This document shows positions 43,721 to 51,987 of a stretch of DNA of 64,000 nt, piece after piece. Location of the stretch: positions 271,631 to 335,630 of the IMG/VR virus record IMGVR_UViG_3300042391_000634. One strand, 5' to 3'. Origin of the DNA: a virus. The notes below the pieces were generated by a model. It saw nothing but the letters and a program-made list of their open reading frames with translations, searched no databases and was not told where the DNA came from. The position numbers and the translations under genes were made by a program. Within the stretch, counting starts at the first letter, position 1. Every line of letters starts with the position of its first letter.

Positions 43721-44027
43721 AGAAACTGAAATATTTTTAGGTGCGGGGAATAATGTGACAATGAAATCATCAAGATTAGTTAGCACATATCAAACACTTT
43801 ATTTAACCACACCTGAGGATGGAACAATATCAATAAACGTTAAAATTGAGGCGGATTTTGACACTATACCGGAAGAATATCAAGAGGTGTTTATGAATAT
43901 GATATCTGTTAAATATTTGAATAGGGTTTCATTTGGTGATAACCCATTCTCACAATGTTTACCGGCACCCAAAAGACGTTGGTATCAATTTTGGAAGAAA
44001 TTGGAATATAAAACTAAAACCGTATGA
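43707..44027 (+). CDS. Hypothetical protein (106 aa)
   Basis: The product is beta-rich at the start (SRLVSTYQTLYLTTPEDG) and ends with a basic aromatic tail APKRRWYQFWKKLEYK that could sit at a membrane surface. Its stop overlaps the next small gene (ATGATG). No family recognised. Confidence 0.45.
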   Translation: MKQNKETEIFLGAGNNVTMKSSRLVSTYQTLYLTTPEDGTISINVKIEADFDTIPEEYQEVFMNMISVKYLNRVSFGDNPFSQCLPAPKRRWYQFWKKLEYKTKTV

Positions 44028-44164
44028 TGTACATTGCAATTGGGATTATCGGAACCATAATATGGATGGCGTATGAAATGTATACAGCACCATACATGGA
44101 CGATGATGGTAGAATAACCAAACCAGGTAATAAACTATCGGATCTATTTAAAAAGAAAAGATGA
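44024..44164 (+). CDS. Small membrane protein (46 aa)
   Basis: From ATGATG overlapping the previous stop, the product has one membrane span (YIAIGIIGTIIWMAYEM) and a polar tail ending in KKKR. It is immediately followed by the iscU leader. Function unknown. Confidence 0.5.
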   Translation: MMYIAIGIIGTIIWMAYEMYTAPYMDDDGRITKPGNKLSDLFKKKR

Positions 44165-44172
44165 TATTTATC
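44165..44172 (+). promoter_or_regulatory. TATTTATC variant element upstream of iscU
   Basis: The eight bases differ from TATTTATA only at the last position and lie 15 bases before the iscU ATG, overlapping the end of the preceding small gene. Confidence 0.35.
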
Positions 44173-44187
44173 ATATAAACAACTAAT

Positions 44188-44589
44188 ATGGCATATTCAG
44201 ATAAAGTATTGAATCACTATTCCAACCCACAAAATGTAGGAACATTAGATAAATCTAAATCCAATGTAGGGACTGGATTGGTGGGTGCACCCGAATGTGG
44301 TGATGTAATGAGATTACAAATTGAGGTTGTAGATAACATTATAGTTGATGCTAAATTCAAAACCTTTGGATGTGGTTCAGCAATAGCATCTTCATCTGTC
44401 GCAACTGAGTGGTTGAAAGGAAAGAGTATTGATGAAGCAATGACGATTGACAATATGGATTTAGTTGAGGAATTAAATCTACCGCCAGTTAAAATTCACT
44501 GTTCGGTTTTAGCCGAGGATGCCATTAAATCTGCAATAAACGATTACCGTGTTAAGAATGGTATGGATGTATTAGTATTTGAACATTAA
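44188..44589 (+). CDS. iscU: IscU-like Fe-S cluster scaffold protein
   Basis: The 133-residue protein is a complete IscU: LNHYSNPQNVG at the start, then C37 with D39 in GAPECGDVM, C62 in TFGCGSAIASSS and C105 in KIHCSVLAEDAI. These are the three cluster ligands and the conserved aspartate, at the positions known from bacterial IscU. Known role: assembles [2Fe-2S]/[4Fe-4S] clusters with sulfur from a cysteine desulfurase, then hands them on. No desulfurase is seen here, so the host IscS/SufS would have to donate sulfur. It is followed by an IscA-like gene. Confidence 0.92.
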   Translation: MAYSDKVLNHYSNPQNVGTLDKSKSNVGTGLVGAPECGDVMRLQIEVVDNIIVDAKFKTFGCGSAIASSSVATEWLKGKSIDEAMTIDNMDLVEELNLPPVKIHCSVLAEDAIKSAINDYRVKNGMDVLVFEH

Positions 44590-44590
44590 T

Positions 44591-44920
44591 ATGGTTACAA
44601 TATCGGATAAAGCACTTAATCATGTTGTTCTGTTAATGATGGAAAAAGGAATAACACCTGACACCCATTTTCTTCGTGTTGGGGTTAAGGGAGGTGGATG
44701 TAGTGGATTATCTTACGCTATGGATTTTGATGATATGGTAACAGATATGGATGAAGTTGTTGATTTAAATGTCTTGAAAGTGATTATAGATAAAAAATCA
44801 GTTCTATATCTATATGGAACCGAATTAGATTATTCCGATGGATTAAACGGAAAAGGATTTAATTGGATTAACCCACAAGCTAGCCGCACTTGCGGATGTG
44901 GAGAAAGTTTTGCATTATGA
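44591..44920 (+). CDS. iscA: IscA/HesB-family Fe-S carrier protein
   Basis: The ATG at 44591 directly follows the iscU stop. The 109-residue protein has C37 in GGGCSGLSY and C101/C103 in TCGCGESF, the three cysteines that bind the cluster in A-type carriers. Known role: receives clusters from IscU and delivers them to target proteins. Phage targets could include the radical SAM protein at 13637 and the ferredoxin at 53560. Its stop overlaps the next SGNH start (ATGA). Confidence 0.92.
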   Translation: MVTISDKALNHVVLLMMEKGITPDTHFLRVGVKGGGCSGLSYAMDFDDMVTDMDEVVDLNVLKVIIDKKSVLYLYGTELDYSDGLNGKGFNWINPQASRTCGCGESFAL

Positions 44921-45594
44921 TATATTATTTAGGGGACAGCCATACCGCAGGAATACATACACCTGATGAATTAGGTATTGATTATAAACATATAACATAC
45001 CCAAAGTATCTATCTAAAATGATGGGAATGGAATATGTTAATTTAGGTATACCTGGAAGTAATTTAGTTAATAATGTCAATGTTTTTATAGAAAACATGA
45101 AAGATATTATAGATAATGCTAAAATTGTATTTTTTCAATTTCAACATTTTCAAAATGCATATTTTAGATTTGATGAGGAAAATTTTAATTGGAAAGATTT
45201 AGCAATAAGAGATGATGATGTTTTAGATAGACTTAAAACTTTTAATCTAACTGAAGACGATAAGTATGTGTTAGTTAGTTATTTAAATAAGTTTGAAGAA
45301 CGAAGAAGTTGGTATGAAATGCAAAAGGTTTATTCTTTATTTAATCAATTAGAATTATACGGTATTAAATGTTATAGTTTATATTGGACTAAACCTGCAA
45401 TTATTAATACAATGGAAGATAAAAGAAATGTTATTTTCCCTAATAACATTAAGTTTGTAAACCAAATTGGTTTGACTACAATTAATGACGAAACTAACGG
45501 AAAGTGGGTGGATATGCATACAGGTACGGAAGGAAACAAAAAACTTGCTAGTTTTATTTATGATTTTATAGGTATTAATAAAAAAATCATTTAA
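44917..45594 (+). CDS. SGNH-like hydrolase
   Basis: The ATG at 44917 overlaps the iscA stop. The 225-residue protein has YYLGDSHTAGIHT (Asp-Ser-His nucleophile block), GIPGSNLVNN and DMHTGTEGNKK. The His after Ser echoes the 6830 and 34941 copies. It ends in KKII. A 70-base AT-rich gap follows. Confidence 0.68.
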   Translation: MIYYLGDSHTAGIHTPDELGIDYKHITYPKYLSKMMGMEYVNLGIPGSNLVNNVNVFIENMKDIIDNAKIVFFQFQHFQNAYFRFDEENFNWKDLAIRDDDVLDRLKTFNLTEDDKYVLVSYLNKFEERRSWYEMQKVYSLFNQLELYGIKCYSLYWTKPAIINTMEDKRNVIFPNNIKFVNQIGLTTINDETNGKWVDMHTGTEGNKKLASFIYDFIGINKKII

Positions 45595-45664
45595 TTTTTT
45601 TTATTAATTTATTTTTTGTATATTTTTACGTGAAGATAATATTACTAAAATTAAAAATTAAATT

Positions 45665-45772
45665 ATGGAAATGTTAATTATAATTGGATTTGTAGTTTTT
45701 GCCGTAATGTCGGTATTCGGAACTATAAATTTAATAAGACAAATCAACAACATTAAGGATGAAAATCAATAA
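45665..45772 (+). CDS. Small membrane protein (35 aa)
   Basis: The product is one membrane span (MLIIIGFVVFAVMSVFG) with a short polar tail. Its 3' end overlaps the next ATG by fourteen bases. The AT-rich gap before it contains TATATTTT, a partial Bacteroidota-type -7 element. Confidence 0.45.
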   Translation: MEMLIIIGFVVFAVMSVFGTINLIRQINNIKDENQ

Positions 45773-46517
45773 AATTTTTGCCAATGGGTGTAGTTTCACA
45801 TATGGAGGAGGACTACATTGGGAAGATGTTAAAGAGATATATCGTAAGGAGTTAAATATTGATATTGTAAATCATTTAGATTATGCATACCCTAATGTAA
45901 TTGGTTATGAATTAGGTGTCGATGTGGTTAATAACTCAGTACCAGGAGGGTCTTCTAATAGATTGGTTAGAACAACCTATGAATATCTTTATGAAAATAA
46001 AGATAACTTAGATGGAACTTTTTTTATATTAGAAATACCACCATATTGGAGAGATGAGTTGTATTCAAATGAATTAAAAAGAACCATCAATTTAACAATA
46101 ACAAGTATTCATTCATATACAGATATTACAGACTTTGCAAACGGTAACCCAAGAGAAGATCTATCAAAAATTTACAAAGACTTAACAAATTATTTTTATA
46201 ATTTTGTTGAGGATGATTTTGAAAAAAATAAAATGATGGCAACCTTCTTTGGTTTAATATCTTATATAAAACTATTGGGATTAAATTATCTGATTATTGA
46301 TAGTGGGGACTTTCAAATGTATCTTAAGAACCATAATTTATCAAATGACGATTATAATTTTATTTGGTTTGATAAAGATGCTTTATGTAATTGGATGAAT
46401 AAACATGAAATATTAATTAAACATGAAACCAATGGATTATCTAAAGATGAACATTTAGGTATTGAGGGTAATAAAATAGTTGCTCAAAGAATAATTAATA
46501 AAATGAAAGATGATTGA
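45759..46517 (+). CDS. SGNH-like hydrolase
   Basis: The 252-residue protein has FANGCSFTYGGG (nucleophile block), PGGSSNRLVR (Gly/Asn) and KDEHLGIEGNK (Asp and His). FFILEIPPYWRDEL occupies the place of the IVIIGWT strand in the other copies. It does not carry the aliphatic ending (KMKDD). It overlaps the next membrane-protein gene. Confidence 0.7.
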   Translation: MKINKIFANGCSFTYGGGLHWEDVKEIYRKELNIDIVNHLDYAYPNVIGYELGVDVVNNSVPGGSSNRLVRTTYEYLYENKDNLDGTFFILEIPPYWRDELYSNELKRTINLTITSIHSYTDITDFANGNPREDLSKIYKDLTNYFYNFVEDDFEKNKMMATFFGLISYIKLLGLNYLIIDSGDFQMYLKNHNLSNDDYNFIWFDKDALCNWMNKHEILIKHETNGLSKDEHLGIEGNKIVAQRIINKMKDD

Positions 46518-46728
46518 ATTATTAGGATGGGTCGCTTCCGTAGTTGTTTTGGTGTCCATGACATTTAAAACAATGTGGAAATTAAGATTAGTGAATAGTA
46601 TTGCTTGTGTTATGTGGATATGTTATGGTTATTTTATAACAAATAACCCAACTATGTTTGTCAATTTAGCTATATTAATAACACATATAATTTGGTTCGT
46701 TAAAAACAAAACATATGAAAAAAATTAA
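46510..46728 (+). CDS. Small three-span membrane protein, SemiSWEET/YgjV-like
   Basis: The 72-residue product has three hydrophobic segments (LLGWVASVVVLVSMTF; VNSIACVMWICYGYF; FVNLAILITHIIWFV). Layout and length match half-transporters of the SemiSWEET/YgjV type, which dimerise to move small sugars or related solutes. Assignment by topology only; a sugar role would suit the context. Confidence 0.5.
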   Translation: MIELLGWVASVVVLVSMTFKTMWKLRLVNSIACVMWICYGYFITNNPTMFVNLAILITHIIWFVKNKTYEKN

Positions 46729-47401
46729 ACATCCTTTAGTTAAAGGTGTAGTTAAAGAAATTGTTCCACAAATATATTGTGTTCAAATTGATGATGATTA
46801 CGATCGTGCAATGTTATTTTGTCGTTATCAAGAATATTATGAATCACCACATAAAAAGTTTAGAGGTAAACGTTTTACTTGGATGGAATATATGAGACAT
46901 TACAAAGATATGTGGAAGAAAAGAACTTTTACATATCCTGATGATTGGGCTGGATATAATATCCCATCAAATATATTAGACGGAGGAGTAGATGCGTTTT
47001 ATAAAGAAACCGAGTATGATGTTATTATGAATGACATTTATTTTTATTGTTCAATTGATTCACAAAATAAAAATAATGGAACAAGATGTGATTGGTATTT
47101 GATTGGTGCAAGTTCTAAGGATAAAGGAACAATGAACCACGAAATTGCTCACGGTTTATACTTTACCAATAAAGATTATAAGAAAAGGGTAAATGAAATC
47201 ATTGGTAATATTAAATCAACTCATTATGATAAGTTAAAAAAGAAACTTATTAAAATGGGTTATGTGGACGACAAGAAAATTATTGATGATGAGATACAAG
47301 CCTTCATGTCAACAGGTTTATATAATGAACTGAACACAAAAGAATTAAAGGTTTATGAAAAAGAATTTAAAAGTAATTTTAAAAAATTCAATGAGAGGTA
47401 A
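46715..47401 (+). CDS. Putative zinc metallopeptidase
   Basis: The 228-residue protein carries HEIAH at residues 142-146, the zincin H-E-x-x-H motif, in the setting GTMNHEIAHGLYF. An acidic DDEIQAF about 50 residues later could give the third ligand. No signal peptide is seen, so it may act in the cytoplasm. The rest is unassigned; related proteins exist in large phages from memory. Overlaps both neighbours. Confidence 0.55.
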   Translation: MKKIKHPLVKGVVKEIVPQIYCVQIDDDYDRAMLFCRYQEYYESPHKKFRGKRFTWMEYMRHYKDMWKKRTFTYPDDWAGYNIPSNILDGGVDAFYKETEYDVIMNDIYFYCSIDSQNKNNGTRCDWYLIGASSKDKGTMNHEIAHGLYFTNKDYKKRVNEIIGNIKSTHYDKLKKKLIKMGYVDDKKIIDDEIQAFMSTGLYNELNTKELKVYEKEFKSNFKKFNER

Positions 47402-47912
47402 AGCAATATTCATAGATATCGACGGACCACTATCATATGGGACATGGGGAGATGGTAAAGTAAAAATAATGGAGGAAACCCCAACCGAATTTACAATACC
47501 CTATTCGTGGAATCAAGACGAGTGTGACGCGTTATGTGAAATCATTAAACAAACTGATGCAAGATTAGTGGTGTCATCTGATTGGAGAAAACACTATGGA
47601 TTTAACCAATTGATGATGATATTTGAACATTATGGTATTGGTAGATGGAATTTGTTAGATACCACATCACATTTTAACCCTCGTAAGAAAATGAGTTCAT
47701 CTAATGAATGGGATAGAGCGTGCGAAATTGAGACTTGGGTTAAGACATTCAAACCTACCAATTGGATTTCTATTGATGATATGCAATTAAACTTTGGATA
47801 TAAATCATTAGGTATTCCACAATTTCATCATGTCCAAGTTGATGGTGATTGGGGACAGGGTGGAAAATTAAAAAATAAAATTGATGAATGTATTAAAAAA
47901 TTAAACAGATAA
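47391..47912 (+). CDS. HAD-like phosphatase domain protein
   Basis: The ATG at 47391 is preferred over an upstream in-frame start because it overlaps the preceding stop and begins MRGKAIFIDIDGPLS. The 173-residue product has DIDGPLS (catalytic Asp pair region), VVSSDWRKH (motif II Ser and nearby Lys/Arg) and WISIDDM (motif IV). This is the small HAD type seen near RNA-repair and phage end-processing genes; the substrate could be a nucleic-acid 3' phosphate or a sugar phosphate. Confidence 0.65.
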   Translation: MRGKAIFIDIDGPLSYGTWGDGKVKIMEETPTEFTIPYSWNQDECDALCEIIKQTDARLVVSSDWRKHYGFNQLMMIFEHYGIGRWNLLDTTSHFNPRKKMSSSNEWDRACEIETWVKTFKPTNWISIDDMQLNFGYKSLGIPQFHHVQVDGDWGQGGKLKNKIDECIKKLNR

Positions 47913-47915
47913 ATT

Positions 47916-48077
47916 ATGGGATACGTAATTGGTGTTGGTTGTAGTTTTGTTTTAGCGGCGATAGTTGCGTTCTTTTGGGTTAGAGGTATTGATTATATGA
48001 AGGAAAACCATCCAGATTATAAGGGAGATGACCTATTTGGTAAATTTGACGATGAAGATGAGAAACACATAGGATAA
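47916..48077 (+). CDS. Small membrane protein (53 aa)
   Basis: The product has an N-terminal membrane span (GYVIGVGCSFVLAAIVAFFW) and a charged tail with DYMKENHPDYKGDD. It lies directly before the virion lysin leader. Function unknown. Confidence 0.5.
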   Translation: MGYVIGVGCSFVLAAIVAFFWVRGIDYMKENHPDYKGDDLFGKFDDEDEKHIG

Positions 48078-48092
48078 AACAATAATTTGGGA

Positions 48093-48100
48093 TATTTATA
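48093..48100 (+). promoter_or_regulatory. TATTTATA element upstream of the lysin gene
   Basis: The octamer ends only five bases before the ATG at 48106, so a promoter here would give a leaderless or nearly leaderless transcript. Confidence 0.4.
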
Positions 48101-48105
48101 TTCGT

Positions 48106-49515
48106 ATGAAGAAAAGAACTTTAAAAGAGGAATTAGAGAGAATACATAGTATCACTTACGGTAAGAAAGTAATATTAGAGGACGATTTATTAACAAAACT
48201 AATACAGGGCGGTGACACGAATGCCATTAAACCAATAGACGATCCCACTAAAGCCGATTACGTTGATAATGATGTTTCAAAATTCCTTACCGATCTTAAA
48301 TCTATTAAACAACCAGTTAGTCAACAGAAATTAGGGTCCATGCAACATCAAAAAGAAGTGGAAACAGTTCAAATTGGGTTGGTTTTATTGGGTTATGAAT
48401 TACCGAGATTCGGGATTGATGGGTTATTTGGTCCTGAAACTGCAGAAGCGGTTAGAAAATATAAGACTGATAATAACATTATAAGTGAGGGAGCCATACC
48501 TGGTATTGATGAAATGGTATGGAACAAGATGCCATGGGGTATTGATGCTGGTAATAAAAAAGACGGTTTAAAGTGGTCAAATCACGATACACATATTCAT
48601 TTTGGGTTTACTGACGCTCAGGTTGCTGTTAAAGTAATGGAAAAGGCTTTATCGTTAGGTTTACATGCGGGTGAAAATCCGTATACGTCTAAAGTTAACC
48701 CTGTACACGTTAATAATAGTCACCATTACGAAACATTTAGTCAAACTGTTAACGGTAAAAAAGTAGGTGGAGGTTTAGATGTTAGTGGTAATGCGGATAA
48801 AATGGAAGAATTGTTTAATTGGGTATCGACCGAAATAGGTAGTGGAGAGTCGGTTACCATGAGTGGTGAATTAGATACTAACACTGACGAAAGTGCGGTA
48901 GAATCAGTTACACCTGAGATGGCTCAATCAATGGCGTCTAAATTAGAATTAAAGGGTGTAACTAAAGAACAATTAAGTCAATTAATAGATAAAGTTACAA
49001 CAGGAGGAAGTGACGTTTTTACAGATTTAGATTTAATGACAGAAGATGGTTATAAGATGTACACTAGAATATGTGATATATTTATAAAATTAAGAAACCC
49101 TAATTTATTGAATATCACAGGTGATATGATGGCTTCAAGTGCTAAAAGAACATTTGAAAAACGTAACAAATATATTCCACCTGAATTGGCTTTAGGTCAA
49201 TTAGCGGCTGAAGGAGGTATAGGAAACCCTGATTCAAATGTCCTACCAATAAAAACTAAAAACCCATTCAACGTGGGAAATACCGATGACGGAGCTACGG
49301 TAAACCATAGTTCAGTTCAATCAGGAATTGATGCATATTACGATTTAATTGCTAGAGATTATATAGGTAAAGGTAAAACCGCACAAGACTTAATTTATAA
49401 TTTTGTTAACCATAATAATCTAAGATATGCAGGTGCACCAAACTATGAAAAGGTGGTCGCTTCTATCGCAAAACAAGTAAATAAAATTGCCAAAAGTTTA
49501 GGAACAAATTCGTAA
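48106..49515 (+). CDS. Peptidoglycan-degrading protein with binding, peptidase-like and lysozyme-like domains
   Basis: The 469-residue protein has, in order: an N-terminal helix ending VILE; a PG_binding_1 domain (about 85-130; GYELPRFGIDGLFGPET); an M15-like region with THIHFG, SHHYETF and GGGLDVSG; and a glucosaminidase/lysozyme-like domain (about 350-465; LALGQLAAEGGIGN, NPFNVGN). Such multi-domain proteins open the cell wall during infection or lysis. There is no signal peptide, and its TATTTATA element suggests late, virion-linked expression. VILE could be a prohead protease site. Confidence 0.75.
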   Translation: MKKRTLKEELERIHSITYGKKVILEDDLLTKLIQGGDTNAIKPIDDPTKADYVDNDVSKFLTDLKSIKQPVSQQKLGSMQHQKEVETVQIGLVLLGYELPRFGIDGLFGPETAEAVRKYKTDNNIISEGAIPGIDEMVWNKMPWGIDAGNKKDGLKWSNHDTHIHFGFTDAQVAVKVMEKALSLGLHAGENPYTSKVNPVHVNNSHHYETFSQTVNGKKVGGGLDVSGNADKMEELFNWVSTEIGSGESVTMSGELDTNTDESAVESVTPEMAQSMASKLELKGVTKEQLSQLIDKVTTGGSDVFTDLDLMTEDGYKMYTRICDIFIKLRNPNLLNITGDMMASSAKRTFEKRNKYIPPELALGQLAAEGGIGNPDSNVLPIKTKNPFNVGNTDDGATVNHSSVQSGIDAYYDLIARDYIGKGKTAQDLIYNFVNHNNLRYAGAPNYEKVVASIAKQVNKIAKSLGTNS

Positions 49516-49538
49516 AATATTTCGTAATATCAAAAAAG

Positions 49539-49569
49539 AAGTTTAGATTTATATTCTAAACTTTTTTTT
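49539..49569 (+). terminator. Intrinsic terminator after the lysin gene
   Basis: AAGTTTAGA at 49539-49547 pairs with TCTAAACTT at 49555-49563, followed by a run of T up to 49569. The next start codon begins at the end of the T-run. Confidence 0.75.
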
Positions 49570-49959
49570 ATGCCAAATGAAACTTGTATTATCTGTGGAA
49601 AAGAAACTAATGTCGATTTAAACACACATATCGATTTAAGATATGGTTACGTTGAAGGAGCTGGTCAATGTTGTAGAGAGTGTTATGATAGAACATATAA
49701 CAAATCATCTGAAGATTATATCACAACAGTAATGAAAAATAGAACAACATTAATTACAATATCGGCGGAAGATATTTTAAATACACCCAATGACCAAGAA
49801 CTTGGGGCGAAGGTTAGACAGAAATATTGGGAATTAACCAAAGAAACCCCAACCCCACAAATGATTTGTAGTTATTGTGGTCGAGATACATCTGAAATTG
49901 ATTATGATTATTTAGTTAATACCGATCATTTGGAATGTATATTAAAAATGAATCCATAA
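49570..49959 (+). CDS. Zinc-finger-like protein (129 aa)
   Basis: The product has CIICGKET near the start, QCCREC in the middle and CSYCGRDT followed by HLEC near the end, giving two probable zinc sites. The ATG sits on the T-run of the preceding terminator, so it may be made by read-through or from a promoter not seen. No family recognised. Confidence 0.5.
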   Translation: MPNETCIICGKETNVDLNTHIDLRYGYVEGAGQCCRECYDRTYNKSSEDYITTVMKNRTTLITISAEDILNTPNDQELGAKVRQKYWELTKETPTPQMICSYCGRDTSEIDYDYLVNTDHLECILKMNP

Positions 49960-49972
49960 GTCATAAACGGAG

Positions 49973-49980
49973 TATTTATA
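49973..49980 (+). promoter_or_regulatory. TATTTATA element upstream of the 50002 gene
   Basis: The octamer lies 21 bases before the ATG, in the same setting as the tail-fibre and Hint-domain leaders. Confidence 0.45.
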
Positions 49981-50001
49981 TACACATAGAAGTATACTCA
50001 A

Positions 50002-51237
50002 ATGAAAGAAATATCAAAGAAAGACTTATTAGTTCAATTAATGGAACAATCTGATGTAGATGAAATGGCCTATAACCAAAAGGGAACACAGGACACATCT
50101 AACAAACTTGCAGCATTCAGACCTATTTTTAAACCAGGGAATACTACAAATATACCCGATGGATGGGAACTTAAAAAAATAAATACGGTTGAAGACCCTG
50201 ACACAGGTGAAAAGAAAAAAGAACTTGTTCCAAATAGTGAACGTATTTGGATTCCATTAGACGGAGTTGAGTTGGAAGCATTTAAAGAAGCAAACAAAAG
50301 TTGGTTAGATAGTTTAAGTGATAGTCACGGTATGGCTCCTGAATTGGTGGCAACCAAAAGACTTAAAGACCAACCAAGAAACGCTAAGGCGGGAACATCT
50401 TACCAACATTCTGGTAACGTTAAACCGTCAACAACCAAGATTAAAATAGAACTTAACCGTTTAGTTGATGAGTATTTGGGTAATCCTGATGTGTCAGCAC
50501 GTTTAGAAAGATTAAGTATTCCTGAGGTTAAATCAAGGGATAGAAAACATTTAAATAGATATGGTAGAGTAGATAATGACCAAATCAATTATCAAACACA
50601 CACATTTAATTCTTATTTATCATCAACTCAATTCTTAAAGTTTGTTATGTCAAGAATTGGCGGTAAGAAATTGGATGACCCATATAAATCATATCACTTG
50701 GCTCGTCAATTCAACCAAAACTATATGAATTGGGAAGAAACGAGAAAGAATAACAAACAATATCAAGGAAAGACACCAGCTTATATGTTGGATGCATATG
50801 GTTTTGATGAGGAGAACTTGGATGTGACAGTTAGAATGGATTTATCAGTTAAAGGACAATTACTTGATAATCAATACCTATGGACCATTAGATTTAAAAC
50901 TAAATTCGGTAGAAAACTTAAGGAAGACAGATGGGTTAGTAATGGTTTAGAGTTGGATAAAGATGAGACCATCAGAAAGACGGCACAACTTGAACCAGGA
51001 ACTCAATTTGACGATAGAATGACTGTAATGGATAGTTTACCTATCAAGACATCATTAATTGAAGCCTTGGACGAATTAAGAGATAAAATTATGACTGAAT
51101 ATAAACCAGTTGAAATGTTGAAGAAGGCTAACGTTAAACAATACGATATTACAAAAAAACCTACAGTAAACGAAGGTATTGAAATTGCCAAACAAGTTAT
51201 TAAGAAAATTAATAATATAAAGAAACTTAAAAAATAA
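50002..51237 (+). CDS. Hypothetical protein, probably virion-associated
   Basis: The 411-residue protein begins KEISKKDLLVQLMEQSDVDEM, a short helix ending LME that fits a prohead-protease site of the (L/I)-x-E type. The rest is hydrophilic with a strand-rich region around LDVTVRMDLSVKGQLL and a basic tail ending NNIKKLKK. No enzyme motif is seen. The late-type upstream element and strong terminator behind it suggest an abundantly made structural or packaged protein. Confidence 0.5.
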   Translation: MKEISKKDLLVQLMEQSDVDEMAYNQKGTQDTSNKLAAFRPIFKPGNTTNIPDGWELKKINTVEDPDTGEKKKELVPNSERIWIPLDGVELEAFKEANKSWLDSLSDSHGMAPELVATKRLKDQPRNAKAGTSYQHSGNVKPSTTKIKIELNRLVDEYLGNPDVSARLERLSIPEVKSRDRKHLNRYGRVDNDQINYQTHTFNSYLSSTQFLKFVMSRIGGKKLDDPYKSYHLARQFNQNYMNWEETRKNNKQYQGKTPAYMLDAYGFDEENLDVTVRMDLSVKGQLLDNQYLWTIRFKTKFGRKLKEDRWVSNGLELDKDETIRKTAQLEPGTQFDDRMTVMDSLPIKTSLIEALDELRDKIMTEYKPVEMLKKANVKQYDITKKPTVNEGIEIAKQVIKKINNIKKLKK

Positions 51238-51271
51238 AGAGCCCATCCTTGGATAGTATTCTTGGATTGAC

Positions 51272-51283
51272 ACACGTACGTGT
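51272..51283. repeat. 12-bp perfect palindrome (ACACGTACGTGT)
   Basis: A GC-containing perfect palindrome lies in the gap after the 50002 gene, just before the terminator. It could be a protein-binding site or an extra stem of the 3' end. Confidence 0.45.
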
Positions 51284-51291
51284 TTCGCCCT

Positions 51292-51322
51292 AATCCTCAC
51301 AGAAATGTGGGGATTTTTTTTT
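51292..51322 (+). terminator. Intrinsic terminator
   Basis: AATCCTCAC at 51292-51300 pairs with GTGGGGATT at 51307-51315 (one T-G pair) around a six-base loop, then a nine-base T-run. It ends the 50002 transcription unit. Confidence 0.85.
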
Positions 51323-51329
51323 GTGATAT

Positions 51330-51360
51330 TTTGTGATATCAAAAACATTTAATATCTTTG
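51330..51360 (+). promoter_or_regulatory. Bacteroidota-type promoter (TTTG-N19-TATCTTTG)
   Basis: TTTG at 51330-51333 and TATCTTTG at 51353-51360 are 19 bases apart, an exact match to the phylum consensus. It follows a terminator and precedes an ATG at 51366, so the transcript would have almost no leader. Confidence 0.65.
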
Positions 51361-51365
51361 TTGGT

Positions 51366-51773
51366 ATGAATATATTACTATTAATCTTTATAATATTGGT
51401 TTGGGCAACCTCATCTGTTTATGTGATGTATTATCATAATAAACATTACACATTAGGTTTGGATATGGTAATAGGTGCAATATTGTTAGGACCAATATTA
51501 GCTTTAATAGTAGGAAAGGATGTTGAGGAGAAGAAGAAATATTATGGGGTAATGGAACGGGAGAATAACAATCAACATAGAGGATGGTTTAGAACAATGT
51601 CAGAAATTAATAGACAACGAATGACAAGTTTTGGTAGAACTATTCCACCTCCACCACCAATATCACGAGTAGAACGAGCACAATCAGAAAGAGAAACGGC
51701 AATTAGGTCTGCAATAGAAAGAATAGATAAAAATAAATTAAAAGACTTTAAATTTTTGAGCGGTGGTAAGTAA
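51366..51773 (+). CDS. Two-span membrane protein with proline-rich cytoplasmic tail
   Basis: The ATG at 51366 lies just after a promoter; an upstream in-frame start would fall inside the promoter. The 135-residue product has two membrane segments (MNILLLIFIILVWATSSVYV; LDMVIGAILLGPILALIVG), then a charged tail with a run of five prolines. Function unknown. Confidence 0.55.
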   Translation: MNILLLIFIILVWATSSVYVMYYHNKHYTLGLDMVIGAILLGPILALIVGKDVEEKKKYYGVMERENNNQHRGWFRTMSEINRQRMTSFGRTIPPPPPISRVERAQSERETAIRSAIERIDKNKLKDFKFLSGGK

Positions 51774-51987
51774 ATTCAAGTTCTTCCAAAAGAACATATA
51801 TAAAGATAGATGTAGATTACAAATTGGTTCCACATTTATTTCCCGTGGATACTATTGTATTGTAACCAAAGTATCCCCCAATCATTTTACTTATATTATT
51901 CAAGAGACTGGAATGACTGGTTATATGAATTACCAACATTATTTAACCACACCATCAGCAGCAGGAAGACAATTAAATAGAATATAA
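51763..51987 (+). CDS. Hypothetical protein (74 aa), GTG start
   Basis: The frame starts at GTG within the end of the previous gene. The product is basic at the N-terminus and strand-rich (RLQIGSTFISRGYYCIVTKV), possibly an SH3-like small barrel. It ends at the ATG of the phosphoesterase gene. Confidence 0.45.
   Translation: MVSKFKFFQKNIYKDRCRLQIGSTFISRGYYCIVTKVSPNHFTYIIQETGMTGYMNYQHYLTTPSAAGRQLNRI

Noticed and set aside
51272-51283. Palindrome considered as a phage attachment or restriction site
   Set aside because: No integrase, repeat partner or tRNA gene is nearby, so an attachment role has no support; listed only as a palindrome.
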